Shown here piece by piece: positions 1 to 9,282 of a DNA stretch of 64,000 bases. The first letter of the stretch is position 1. Every line of letters starts with the position of its first letter. The position numbers were made by a program, and so were the translations under genes. The stretch comes from Aliidiomarina sp. (GTDB lineage Bacteria; Pseudomonadota; Gammaproteobacteria; Enterobacterales; Alteromonadaceae): assembly GCF_022565475.1 (NCBI RefSeq), contig NZ_JAIUMR010000009.1, positions 1-64,000 of the forward strand, in the 5' to 3' direction. A model generated the notes under the pieces. That model had not been told where the DNA came from, searched no databases, and saw nothing but the letters and a program-made list of their open reading frames with translations.

Positions 1-109
1 ACCAACCAGACCATAGCTACAAGAAACACCTTCTTAGTTTAATAAATCCAACCAGTCAGGGACTAGTTGACAGAAGTTGAATTAGGATTGAAAAACAGTG
101 ATTCCAACC
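1..109. other. Left-edge sequence that breaks the adjacent sensor gene
   Basis: These bases replace the expected continuation of the PAS domain of the neighbouring minus-strand gene. None of the three minus-strand frames here restores a PAS sequence, so a simple frameshift does not explain the break. The stretch is AT-rich compared with its flank, and two plus-strand frames run in from the edge and stop at about 40 and 90, as the 3' end of a gene might. It could be the end of an insertion sequence that lies mostly outside the window. I cannot identify terminal inverted repeats or a target duplication from one side only. Confidence 0.3.
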
Positions 110-844
110 CTAGAATGCAAATAGCCGATTAATATAAACCAACGGGTTGCCTGGTTGCCGTGCATCGGCAATCACAATACCGTTCACACTGGCTTCGATA
201 CCACGTTGCAAAATTAACATCTGCGCTTCCGAAGCTTCGCGTCGTTCTTGTTCATGTTGTTGCTGCAACACCAGTGCAACCCAATCACGGGCTTGCTGAA
301 TGAGCTTTAGTTCATATCGCTTTGGCAGTCGCGGCTGGGAAAAATAAACGGCGAATGTCCCCGCCACATCACCTTTCTGATTGCTAAAAGGATGCGACCA
401 ACAGGCTCTTAGCTGGTAGCTACGAATCATGTCTTGCGCGGACTGGAAATACTCGTGGGTCAGCATGTCTTTGACAATCACAGCCTCGTTACGCGCCGCA
501 GCAGTGCCGCAGGCACCAACGCCTTCGGCAACAGGGAGTCCATTAAGTTGTTGAGCAAAATCCGCTGGCAAACTGGGACTGGTCACACAAGATAGCGTCG
601 CCGTTTGCGGGTTCACCATCATGATAGATGCGTAGGCACGGTCGATTTGTGCCTCAATCAGCACACAAATCGCGGAGAGTTTATCGCCAAATGGCGCATC
701 GCTAATCATTAACCGCAGTAAGGTTAATTCAGCTTGATGAAGGCGCCGCAAGCGCACTAGCTTGCGTGTCAATATAATAACCGACACAACAATTGCGCCG
801 GCAATGACCAATATAATCGCGTTCACGAATAAAGAGGTGCTCAT
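110..844 (-). CDS. GAF-domain membrane sensor, truncated at the start of a PAS domain
   Basis: This 244-residue protein begins with one membrane helix (about residues 5-27). A GAF-type sensory domain follows at about 40-195, with the GVGACGTAAARNE segment near its middle that is typical of bacterial GAF modules. The last 30 residues (QRGIEASVNGIVIAD, then LVYIN) are the first strands of a PAS domain, which stops abruptly. Relatives usually continue through PAS into GGDEF, EAL or histidine kinase domains, so the output domain is missing here. A weak AGGG lies 6 bases before the ATG. The gene follows the ATPase by only 38 bases on the same strand, so it may be co-transcribed with it. It is probably a non-functional remnant, but a signal-sensing fragment cannot be excluded. 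Confidence 0.6.
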   Translation of the reverse strand: MSTSLFVNAIILVIAGAIVVSVIILTRKLVRLRRLHQAELTLLRLMISDAPFGDKLSAICVLIEAQIDRAYASIMMVNPQTATLSCVTSPSLPADFAQQLNGLPVAEGVGACGTAAARNEAVIVKDMLTHEYFQSAQDMIRSYQLRACWSHPFSNQKGDVAGTFAVYFSQPRLPKRYELKLIQQARDWVALVLQQQHEQERREASEAQMLILQRGIEASVNGIVIADARQPGNPLVYINRLFAF

Positions 845-882
845 AATTACCCTAATCTATCGTTATTATTATTTAGGACTCG

Positions 883-3630
883 TTAGTCGAAGCTGCACAC
901 TCGCCGCCGAATCATTTTCTCTAATTCAAGTAATAGAAACACAGCAATACCTATGGCTACTGTAGCTAAACCATGCAACCACAACAGACTTTCGGTTTGA
1001 AATAAGCGCTGCAAAATTGGCAGGTAGGTAAAAACTAACTGCAAAACAAACACCAACGACACCGCGATGAGAATCGCCTTGGTGCCTTTGACACCATCAC
1101 GAAACAGTGAGCCTCGGCGCAAATAACGCACGCTAAACAAATACCAAACTTCCATGGCCACTAATGTATTGACCGCGAAGGTGCGCGCGTAATTTTCGCT
1201 GTAACCGGCGGCCAACGCCCATTGGAACACGGCAAAAATCCCGACGGTAAACAACACCGACACAACCATAATTCGCCATAACAAAAACCGTGAAATTAAC
1301 GCTTCTCGGGCTTGCCGCGGCGGCCGCTCCATGACGTCACGTTCAGCCGGTTCAAACGCCAATGCTAACGCCAACGCAATCGAGCTGACCATATTAACCC
1401 ACAAAATTTGCAGGGGCAAAATCGGAAGCGTCAAAGCGAACAAAAGCGCTAAAATAATGGCCAGGGACTCGCCACCGTTCACTGGCAATAGAAAGCCAAT
1501 CGCTTTTTTCAAGTTATCATAAACGGTTCGACCTTCTTTGACAGCATCGACTATAGTCGCGAAGTTGTCGTCGGTCAGCACCATCTCGCTCGCTTCCCGC
1601 GCTGCTTCAGTCCCGCCCTTACCCATGGCGATCCCGACTTCAGCACGCTTTAACGCGGGCGCATCATTGACGCCGTCACCGGTCATCGCCACCACGTGAC
1701 CATGTGCTTGTAAAGCACTCACTAGACGCAATTTGTGCTCCGGCGTGGTGCGGGCAAAAATGTCGATGGTCAACACCCGATCACGTAAGGCCTCATCACT
1801 GAGCACTTCAATTTCATGGCCTTCCATAACTATATCTGTATGTTCTAAGCCGAGTTCTCGACCAATGGCTTGGGCGGTGGCGGCGTGATCGCCGGTAATC
1901 ATCTTGACATTGATGCCAGCCTGCTTACAAATTTTAATCGCGTCCTGTACTTCCGGACGCGGCGGGTCAATTAAGCCACAAAAACCGAGAAATTGGACAC
2001 CATCCGTTAAGCTATCTGCATCTATCGTGCTGGTTTCTGCCGTCACCCACTTATAGGCAAAACCCAGCACACGTTGACCTGCTGCTGCAATTTTATGAAT
2101 GGTATCTTTTTGCTGCTGTTGTTCATCGTCCGACAGTTCACATAAGTGAACAATTCGCTCAGGAGCGCCTTTAATCAGTATCAAACGTTGATCACTAATG
2201 TCACCCGGTACTTGGTGCAGCGTCGCCATATACTTGTGCCGAGAATCGAACGGAATCGCGTCAAGGCGGGGAAAGTCGTGCTGCAATTGCCGATACGACT
2301 GACCGTCCTTCTGCGCTAATACCAAGAGTGCGGCTTCCATTGGATCACCGCTAATGCCACCGTCTGTAGTATTCAGTTGCGCGTCGTTGCACACAGCGCC
2401 AGCAACAATCAACCAAGGTAGGTGTTGCCCATCACTCGCCTTGACCATGAGATCTTGGTGGTTCTGGCGAGACTTTGCAAACGCTTCTGCGACTTTCGAT
2501 GCGGGTCGCAGCTTGCCCTCCAAGCTATATCCACTGCCTTCCACATGCCAACGTCCCGACGGTGTATGGACCTCACTCACCATCATTTCGTTGCGCGTTA
2601 ATGTCCCCGTTTTATCCGAACAAATCGTTGACACTGCCCCCAAAGTTTCCACTGCCGGCAGTCGTCGAATAATACTTTTTCGCGCCGCCATGCGCGTCAC
2701 GCCAATAGCTAAAGCAACGGTTAAAATCGTCGGCAGGCCTTCGGGGATCGCGGCGACAATTAAGCTGACCACGGCCATAAAGAGATAACTGGGGTCGTTG
2801 CCGCGCAACAAACCAAGCAGGAAAACGGCAAGGCCGACAATCAGGACGACAAAGGTCAAATAACGGGCAAATTGGCTCATTTGCTGCAACAACGGTGTTG
2901 TTAACGACTCAACGCGATGCAGCATTTTGTTAATTCGGCCGAGTTCGGTGTCACTGCCGGTGGCAATCACCAACGCTAATCCGCGACCTTGAGTAACCAT
3001 GGTGCCCGAGTATGCCATTGCGGTTCGGTCAGCGAGTACTGCCTCGGCAGGGTTTTCTTGTGCTTGCTTTTCAATCGGTACCGACTCACCCGTAAGCGCT
3101 GCTTCCTGCACTTGCAGGTGACGCGCTTGAACAATTCGGACATCCGCTGGCACTTTGTCGCCAGCCTCAAGAACAATGAGATCACCCAGCACCAATTCGC
3201 GGGCGGGAATTTGTTGCTTTTCACCGTCCCGAATCACCACAGCATGAGGGGTTAACATCTGATGAATCGCACTCAAGGCTTTTTCGGCTTTGCCTTCCTG
3301 GACAAAACCAATCACCGCATTCACAACCACCACGGCAAGAATCACCGCCATATCTAACCATTCGGCGAGGAAACCCGCCAATACAGCAGCGACGATCAGG
3401 ACATAAATGAGTAGATTATTAAACTGCCGCAGTAACCGTTGCCACGCCGGTGTGACTGCCCGACTAGGCAACTCATTAACGCCATAGCGCTGACGCCGTT
3501 CATCGACCGAACTACTGGTGATACCTCGACTGACATCAGACTCAGTTGCCGCAGCCACCGCTTGAACCGACTGCGCATGAGCATCGACGACAAACTGAGT
3601 TCGTTCTTGGACGACTTTTGCTGCTGGCAT
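883..3630 (-). CDS. P-type (P-II) cation-transporting ATPase
   Basis: An ion pump of 915 residues in the inner membrane. Visible hallmarks are the N-terminal cation-ATPase domain, TGES of the actuator domain (about 180), PEGLP in helix M4 (about 297), the phosphorylation motif DKTGT (Asp about 339), KGAPE in the nucleotide domain, and MTGDGVNDAPAL at the hinge. The layout and PEGLP fit the calcium/PMR1-like branch. In M6 the motif reads WVNMVSS, so the aspartate that binds calcium in SERCA (NxxTD) appears to be serine, and the transported ion is therefore uncertain. An upstream in-frame GTG at 3645 exists, but the ATG at 3630 has GGAGAG at the right distance and is chosen. It sits 59 bases behind the CoA-transferase gene in one probable operon. 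Confidence 0.88.
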   Translation of the reverse strand: MPAAKVVQERTQFVVDAHAQSVQAVAAATESDVSRGITSSSVDERRQRYGVNELPSRAVTPAWQRLLRQFNNLLIYVLIVAAVLAGFLAEWLDMAVILAVVVVNAVIGFVQEGKAEKALSAIHQMLTPHAVVIRDGEKQQIPARELVLGDLIVLEAGDKVPADVRIVQARHLQVQEAALTGESVPIEKQAQENPAEAVLADRTAMAYSGTMVTQGRGLALVIATGSDTELGRINKMLHRVESLTTPLLQQMSQFARYLTFVVLIVGLAVFLLGLLRGNDPSYLFMAVVSLIVAAIPEGLPTILTVALAIGVTRMAARKSIIRRLPAVETLGAVSTICSDKTGTLTRNEMMVSEVHTPSGRWHVEGSGYSLEGKLRPASKVAEAFAKSRQNHQDLMVKASDGQHLPWLIVAGAVCNDAQLNTTDGGISGDPMEAALLVLAQKDGQSYRQLQHDFPRLDAIPFDSRHKYMATLHQVPGDISDQRLILIKGAPERIVHLCELSDDEQQQQKDTIHKIAAAGQRVLGFAYKWVTAETSTIDADSLTDGVQFLGFCGLIDPPRPEVQDAIKICKQAGINVKMITGDHAATAQAIGRELGLEHTDIVMEGHEIEVLSDEALRDRVLTIDIFARTTPEHKLRLVSALQAHGHVVAMTGDGVNDAPALKRAEVGIAMGKGGTEAAREASEMVLTDDNFATIVDAVKEGRTVYDNLKKAIGFLLPVNGGESLAIILALLFALTLPILPLQILWVNMVSSIALALALAFEPAERDVMERPPRQAREALISRFLLWRIMVVSVLFTVGIFAVFQWALAAGYSENYARTFAVNTLVAMEVWYLFSVRYLRRGSLFRDGVKGTKAILIAVSLVFVLQLVFTYLPILQRLFQTESLLWLHGLATVAIGIAVFLLLELEKMIRRRVCSFD

Positions 3631-3689
3631 TGAGCTCTCCTGCACGCTCTAAGCTGAGGCGCTGAATGCTCTCAGCACCTGTCACTCAG

Positions 3690-4967
3690 TTACATTTTCA
3701 AGCCCCACAACTCGCGAGCTTCACGCGCTAAATCTTCCTGAAACTGTGGCGCCGCCACTCGAATTAACTCGGCCGCACGCTCGCTCATGCTTTTCGCTCT
3801 GAGGTTCGCTACACCATATTCAGTGACAATGTAATGAACGTGAGCACGCGTTGTCACCACGCCCGCACCAGGACTCAGAATGGCACTAATGCGCGAGACT
3901 TCACCACCACGAGCCGTTGCAGGTAAAGCGATGACAGAACGGCCACCTTCGGACAAACTAGCACCGCGGACGAAATCCATTTGCCCACCCACGCCCGAAT
4001 AAATCGACGTGCCCAACGAGTCAGCACACACCTGCCCACTCAGATCGACCTGCAATGCACTATTGATCGCCATCACTTGTTTATTCTGGCGAATCACCGA
4101 GGTGTCATTGGTGTATTCCACATCCAAAAACGCCACTTCCGGGTTGTCATCAACAAAGTCATACAACGCCTGACTGCCCATCGCAAACGTGGTCACAATG
4201 CGTCCGCGATGTTTGCGCTTCTGAGAGTTATTGATAACGCCAGAGCGCACCAACGGCAGTACGCCGTCCGAAAACATTTCAGTATGAATGCCCAAATCAC
4301 GACGGTCACCTAAACACGCCAAGGTCGCATCTGGGATCGCACCTATCCCCATTTGCAAACAATCGCCATCGCCAATCAAACTCGCCACATTGCGGCCAAT
4401 TTGCTGGGTAATCGGGTCTTGTTCCGCAGGCGTATGCAGAGGTAACGGCGCTTCTTGCTCAAAATAGCGGGTAAAGCGGTCAATATGGACAAACGAGTCG
4501 CCATGGGTCCGTGGCATTTTCGGGTTCACCCAAGCAATCACTTTCTTGGCCACCTGTAATGCCGCCCGCGTCGCCTCCACGGAAATACCCAAGCTACAAT
4601 AACCATGGGCATCCGGCGGCGAGACTTGCACTAAAACCGCGTCAAGCGGTTGCTCACCAGAGCGGAATAATTTAGGAATTTCGGAAAGAAAAATCGGTAC
4701 GTAATCCGCCAAGCCGTCTCGGACCGCAGCGCGCGTGGCTTTGCCGACAAAGAATGCCCGTTGCCGCAAATGCCCCTGTAGCTCAGGGTTACACAGTGCC
4801 CCACTGCGTTCGGTGTGTAACTGCAACAACGTCAAATTACGTCGCAGCATCGCCACTTCCGCTAACGCATCAAGCAACACATACGGTGTCGCCGCCATCG
4901 ACTGACACCAAATCACTTCATCATTGCCAATCGCTGAGACTGCTTCAACAGCCGACTGTACACGCAT
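3690..4967 (-). CDS. Acetyl-CoA hydrolase / 4-hydroxybutyrate CoA-transferase family protein
   Basis: A 425-residue cytoplasmic enzyme of the acetyl-CoA hydrolase/transferase family, which moves CoA between short-chain acids or hydrolyses acyl-CoA. The HTEMFSDG segment at about 228-235 supplies the probable catalytic glutamate (Glu230), matching the position of the known active-site Glu of 4-hydroxybutyrate CoA-transferases. The glycine loop GVGGQMDF and the INSALQVDL strand are also present. The N terminus is about ten residues shorter than many relatives. The ATG has AAGGAAAAGA upstream. The gene starts 10 bases after the metallo-hydrolase stop and precedes the P-type ATPase, which suggests an operon. 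Acyl specificity cannot be read from the sequence. Confidence 0.82.
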   Translation of the reverse strand: MRVQSAVEAVSAIGNDEVIWCQSMAATPYVLLDALAEVAMLRRNLTLLQLHTERSGALCNPELQGHLRQRAFFVGKATRAAVRDGLADYVPIFLSEIPKLFRSGEQPLDAVLVQVSPPDAHGYCSLGISVEATRAALQVAKKVIAWVNPKMPRTHGDSFVHIDRFTRYFEQEAPLPLHTPAEQDPITQQIGRNVASLIGDGDCLQMGIGAIPDATLACLGDRRDLGIHTEMFSDGVLPLVRSGVINNSQKRKHRGRIVTTFAMGSQALYDFVDDNPEVAFLDVEYTNDTSVIRQNKQVMAINSALQVDLSGQVCADSLGTSIYSGVGGQMDFVRGASLSEGGRSVIALPATARGGEVSRISAILSPGAGVVTTRAHVHYIVTEYGVANLRAKSMSERAAELIRVAAPQFQEDLAREARELWGLKM

Positions 4968-4977
4968 ATTCTTTTCC

Positions 4978-6339
4978 TTAATCGTTGATCGTTAAGATGC
5001 TCATGTAATCGGGAACATCAACAGAGAATTTGGTTTTTGCCAGTAAATGATCACGGAAACATTCAAGGGCGTTCGGTTCACCATGCACCAAATGAATTTC
5101 CGTTCCGGCTGGCAATTTCGAGTCTTCGAGCCATTGCGTCAGCTCTTGATAATCAGCATGACCAGAGAGACCGTCAAGGTTACGAATATTCGCCCGTACC
5201 GGAATCCAATCACCATGAATCTTAATGCTCTCAACCCCTTGCATCATTTTGTCGCCACGCGTACCGCCCGCTTGGTAACCACTAAAAAGCACGGTCGCTC
5301 GATGATCCGTTAACCAATGTTTGAAGTGATGAAGTATGCGTCCACCGGTCGCCATCCCGGAACCGGCAATAATGATGTGAGGCCCTTTCTGACTCGCGAT
5401 CGCCTTCGATTCGTCAACACTATGGGTATATTCAACGACGTTCTCAGCGCGTTCGCACTGCGTCGCAGTGAGTCGATGATAGTCATGATGGGTGCGATAA
5501 ATATGCGAGACTTTGATGGCCATCGGGCTATCTAAAAACACTGGAATTCGCGGGATTTTCCCTTCGTCCATTAACGAAACAATCAGATGCTGCATAAGCT
5601 GTGCACGACCGACCGCAAAACTCGGAATCAATACCGGCCCGCCGTTTTTCGCCGCTTCATTAATAATCTCCGCGAGTTCTTCACGAACATCGGTATCCTG
5701 ATGACGGCGATCCCCATAGGTCGACTCCAACATCAGCACATCAACCGGTGGTAATGGGGCCGGCGGTTTCATTAACAGGTCATTCGATCGGCCGACATCG
5801 CCAGAGAAGCCAACACGTTTTCCATTGCTACTCAAAACCACCGCTGCGGCACCGAGAATATGTCCAACCGGATGCAGCTCTAGCTTGATGTCCCCGACTT
5901 GAAACTGCTGCCGAAACTCAACGGTGCGAAACAATTGAGTGGCTTTTTCGCCTTGTTCAGCGGTGTATAGTGGTTCCGGAGCTTCATGTTTACTTAAACC
6001 ATGGCGCCCCAAAAACTTCGCATCTTCTTCTTGAATCTTGCCCGAGTCTGGCCACAGCACTTTGCACAAATCAGCGGTGGCATCATGGGCATACACCGGA
6101 CCGCGATAGCCATGCTTGTATAAAACCGGCAGGAAACCACTATGATCGAGGTGAGCATGGGTCAAAACGACGGCATCTACCTTGTCGATGCCTAATGGCA
6201 ACGGTTGCCAGTTGCGGCGCCGCAACCACTTATAGCCTTGAAACAAGCCACAATCGATTAAAATTCGGGTGTTCTCCGTTTCAACCAAGTATTTCGAACC
6301 TGTGACTGTTTCCGTGCCACCAAGAAAAACGATACGCAT
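4978..6339 (-). CDS. MBL-fold beta-CASP metallo-hydrolase (RNA-processing type)
   Basis: This 453-residue protein has the full length of the bacterial YSH1/CPSF-like beta-CASP family, whose members are zinc-dependent nucleases acting on RNA. The metal motif HAHLDHSG lies at 61-68, followed by PVGHILGA (about 157), FSGDVGR (about 178) and the C-terminal GLSGHADY and LVHGE segments. The beta-CASP insert carries SGMATGGRILHH. It appears to head a run with the CoA-transferase and the P-type ATPase, with a 10-base gap to the next gene. GGGAG stands 8 bases before the ATG. The natural RNA target is unknown, and membership in the family does not by itself prove nuclease activity. Confidence 0.85.
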   Translation of the reverse strand: MRIVFLGGTETVTGSKYLVETENTRILIDCGLFQGYKWLRRRNWQPLPLGIDKVDAVVLTHAHLDHSGFLPVLYKHGYRGPVYAHDATADLCKVLWPDSGKIQEEDAKFLGRHGLSKHEAPEPLYTAEQGEKATQLFRTVEFRQQFQVGDIKLELHPVGHILGAAAVVLSSNGKRVGFSGDVGRSNDLLMKPPAPLPPVDVLMLESTYGDRRHQDTDVREELAEIINEAAKNGGPVLIPSFAVGRAQLMQHLIVSLMDEGKIPRIPVFLDSPMAIKVSHIYRTHHDYHRLTATQCERAENVVEYTHSVDESKAIASQKGPHIIIAGSGMATGGRILHHFKHWLTDHRATVLFSGYQAGGTRGDKMMQGVESIKIHGDWIPVRANIRNLDGLSGHADYQELTQWLEDSKLPAGTEIHLVHGEPNALECFRDHLLAKTKFSVDVPDYMSILTIND

Positions 6340-6511
6340 GTGCGACTCCCATTAATGAACATCAGCCTAAGTATGGTCGATTTCTCCCCAGTTCGTTTTG
6401 TTTTATCGCAAATTATTGACCGGCAAATAAAACTTAAACAACCACTGGTTCTGCACTATGACAGCAATAGGCATCGAAGAGAAGTTACCAGACCATATAG
6501 AAATCATTCGG

Positions 6512-8230
6512 TTAGCCAAGTTCCTTGGCGAATCGTTGTAACCAACTCGCGGCAGACTCTGGCCGATGAAAAAAGAAGCCTTGATACTGCTGACAACCGC
6601 GCGAACGTAAAAAATCGAACTGCGCTTGGGTTTCAATCCCCTCGGCCACGCGTTGCATTCCGAGGTTCTCGCCCATGAGCAGAATCGTGTCGAGCAAGGT
6701 TCGACCACGCTCACTTTGCAGACCACCTTCAACAAACGCTCGATCAATTTTAACTTCACTAACGGGGATCCATTGTAATCGGCGCAAATTTGAATAACCG
6801 GTACCGAAGTCGTCAATTGAAAAGGTCACACCGGCTTTGCTCAGGGTTTCCATGGTGCGTTTCACGTGATCAATATCGTGGACGAGCAGGCTCTCGGTAA
6901 TCTCAAGTTTTAGATTTTCTGGCGGCGCCTCAAAACGACTGAGTGTCGATAGCACCATTTGTGCGAATTTTTCACTGCGAAATTGCCGCGGGCTGACATT
7001 GACAGCGATTTGGAATCCAGGAGCCATGTGTTTAATCTCCGCTAAGATCTTAGCCACAGATGCCAACATGAACTCACCAATCGGTAAAATTAAACCTAAT
7101 CGTTCAGCTAACGGAATAAACTGAAACGGTGGAATAAATTCGTCGTAATAACGCCATCGCACCAACGCCTCTGCCGAAACCCAGCGCCCCGCTTTGTCGA
7201 CTTTACTCTGTAACCAGCACTCCAACTGATTTGTTTTCAAGGCGTGACGAAGTTGTTCCTCAAGGCGAAACTCTTGTACCACTTGAGACGTCATCACGTG
7301 CTTGTATTCTGAATACTGATCGCGCCCCGCCGCCTTTGCTTCATGCACCGCAGTTTCAGCATTCGCGATCAACTGTGTGGCCTCAGAACCACGCTTAGCT
7401 TTCGCCATGCCAATGCTTCCAGTAAAAAAATAACTCCGGCCGTTAACAATCACCTCTTGGCGTAGAAGTGCGAGTAGTGAACGGCTGCGTTCATGATTGA
7501 ATTCACCGGGCGCGTCATCGTCAACGGGTACCGCAAGCCAAAATCTGTCTTCAATGTCCTTACCGACGAAGCCATCAAAATCTGCCACAAAGCGTTCCAA
7601 TCGACGACCAATAACACGCAGAATATCACCACCCTCCTTGTAGCCAACGACAATATTCACACGATTGAAGAAGTCCATGTTAATGGCGATGACTTTAATA
7701 CTTTGTGTTTGCAGCACATGGTCAACTAAGCGTAAGAAATGCGAGCGGTTGGGCAAACCAGTTGAGTCATCAAACAAGGATAATGCTTCAATGGTTTCAG
7801 CAGCTTCGCGTTCGGCACTGATATCACGTAGGGTTGCAACATACCGGACTTGTCCTTGCCACTTGATACGACTGAGGTGAATCATTACTGGGAACCGAGT
7901 ACCATCGCGGCGCCTAGCTTCAAGTTCACGCGTTTTGCCGATGACTCTCGGCTGCGTATCGAGCTGCTTGCTCGCTTGGTGTTTCATCTGGTTGTGGTGT
8001 ATGGCCATGGAGCTTGGCATTAACACAGTCACATTCTGACCTAATAGCTCTGTTTCCGAATAACCGAACAAACGCGACACTGCAGCGTTTAAGGTTAAAA
8101 TTTGACCATCAAGGTCGGTCACCAACACGGCATCAAGCAGTTGGTCGAAAATAGACTTGGTCCACGGTGACCAAGACTCCGGGCAATGTTGAGAAAAAGC
8201 TGCATCCGCAGCATGAGTTGGTTTTTGCAT
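6512..8230 (-). CDS. PAS-GGDEF-EAL protein, probable cyclic-di-GMP phosphodiesterase
   Basis: A soluble three-domain signalling protein of 572 residues. A PAS domain (about 22-140) is followed by a GGDEF-like domain (about 150-305) and an EAL domain (about 325-565). The GGDEF signature is lost (KDIEDRF stands in its place), so diguanylate cyclase activity is unlikely. The EAL domain keeps the residues needed for catalysis: EAL in SAEALVRW, Asn in NVSPRQF, LEITES, IDDFGTGYS, VKID, AEGIET and the YQGFFF Gln. It therefore probably hydrolyses cyclic-di-GMP, with PAS and the degenerate GGDEF domain as regulators. The start could also be the GTG two codons upstream (8236); neither has a strong ribosome site. 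It is transcribed away from the persulfide dioxygenase gene. Confidence 0.88.
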   Translation of the reverse strand: MQKPTHAADAAFSQHCPESWSPWTKSIFDQLLDAVLVTDLDGQILTLNAAVSRLFGYSETELLGQNVTVLMPSSMAIHHNQMKHQASKQLDTQPRVIGKTRELEARRRDGTRFPVMIHLSRIKWQGQVRYVATLRDISAEREAAETIEALSLFDDSTGLPNRSHFLRLVDHVLQTQSIKVIAINMDFFNRVNIVVGYKEGGDILRVIGRRLERFVADFDGFVGKDIEDRFWLAVPVDDDAPGEFNHERSRSLLALLRQEVIVNGRSYFFTGSIGMAKAKRGSEATQLIANAETAVHEAKAAGRDQYSEYKHVMTSQVVQEFRLEEQLRHALKTNQLECWLQSKVDKAGRWVSAEALVRWRYYDEFIPPFQFIPLAERLGLILPIGEFMLASVAKILAEIKHMAPGFQIAVNVSPRQFRSEKFAQMVLSTLSRFEAPPENLKLEITESLLVHDIDHVKRTMETLSKAGVTFSIDDFGTGYSNLRRLQWIPVSEVKIDRAFVEGGLQSERGRTLLDTILLMGENLGMQRVAEGIETQAQFDFLRSRGCQQYQGFFFHRPESAASWLQRFAKELG

Positions 8231-8391
8231 AGTCACCGAATAGCAATCAAACTAAACCCGCAGTTTACTGAATACCACTTTATAAGTAATCGCCTGTTTG
8301 CGACCTGATTTTGACGTAGCGCAATCTTTTCTCGCTTTTCAACGTATTCTAACTATGGCAAATTAGCGTCACGTTGCAAACAGGAGTAGTT

Positions 8392-9267
8392 ATGGCCGAT
8401 CCCGATTTTCAAGTACAAGCATTTCTCGATGACGATAGCGAGACCTTCACCTATGTGGTCTACGAGCACGATGGCGGGCAAGGTGTAATTATCGATCCGG
8501 TACTGGATTTCGATATTAAATCCGGTCATACCGCGCATCATGGTGCGCAGCGGGTACTTGAGTTTGTTCGCGCTAAAAACTTAACGATTCCGCTAATACT
8601 CGAAACTCATGCCCATGCCGATCACTTGTCCGCGGCACCATTTCTGCGCGAGCATTTAGGCGCAGAAATTGGCATTGGCGCACAGATTCGTGACGTCCAG
8701 AAGATTTTTAAAGATGTCTTTAATCTTGAACGCTCATTCCTCCCCGACGGCAGCCATTTTGATCGTTTATTCAAAGACGGTGACACCTTCGAGGTCGGCA
8801 GCTTGCGTTTTCAAGTTGTGCATACGCCCGGTCATACCCCTGCTGATCTAACCTATGTGGTGAACGATCAAGCGATGTTTGTCGGTGACACGCTCTTTTT
8901 ACCGGACGTTGGCACGGCTCGCTGTGATTTTCCCGGCGGTTCAAGTCAAACTTTATATCAGTCCATTCGCAAGTTACTTAGCTTTCCTGTCGACACCCGT
9001 ATGTATATTTGCCACGACTATCCGCCAGAAGGACGCGCCCATCAATTTGTCACCACGGTTGGTGAACAGCGTAAGTCGAGTATTCATATTCGCGATGGTG
9101 TCAGCGAGGCTGAATTTGTGCACATGCGCGACGAACGTGATGCAACACTTGCGATGCCACGCTTAATTATCCCGTCCATTCAGGTCAATATTCGCGCGGG
9201 TGAGCTGCCGCCAGCCGAAGATAATGGTACCGTATATCTGAAAATTCCATTAAACACGCTGCAATAA
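8392..9267 (+). CDS. Persulfide-dioxygenase-like MBL-fold hydrolase (ETHE1/Blh type)
   Basis: This 291-residue metallo-beta-lactamase-fold protein carries THAHADHLSA (metal motif at 73-78), HTPGHTPADL, GDTLF and CHDY, the arrangement seen in ETHE1/Blh persulfide dioxygenases that oxidise glutathione persulfide to sulfite with a mononuclear iron. The long C-terminal part with HMRDERDATLAMP is typical of the Blh branch. The ATG at 8392 follows CAGGAGTAGTT and is preferred over an upstream in-frame TTG. A thioredoxin-fold membrane protein starts 15 bases downstream, so the pair probably forms a sulfur/redox operon. Substrate is inferred from family resemblance only. Confidence 0.8.
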   Translation: MADPDFQVQAFLDDDSETFTYVVYEHDGGQGVIIDPVLDFDIKSGHTAHHGAQRVLEFVRAKNLTIPLILETHAHADHLSAAPFLREHLGAEIGIGAQIRDVQKIFKDVFNLERSFLPDGSHFDRLFKDGDTFEVGSLRFQVVHTPGHTPADLTYVVNDQAMFVGDTLFLPDVGTARCDFPGGSSQTLYQSIRKLLSFPVDTRMYICHDYPPEGRAHQFVTTVGEQRKSSIHIRDGVSEAEFVHMRDERDATLAMPRLIIPSIQVNIRAGELPPAEDNGTVYLKIPLNTLQ

Positions 9268-9282
9268 AGCTAGGAAACTCTT

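Noticed and set aside
3690-4967. Glutamine in INSALQVDL of the CoA-transferase as a possible loss of the catalytic glutamate
   Set aside because: By position the catalytic Glu of 4-hydroxybutyrate CoA-transferases corresponds to Glu230 in HTEMFSDG, which is intact.
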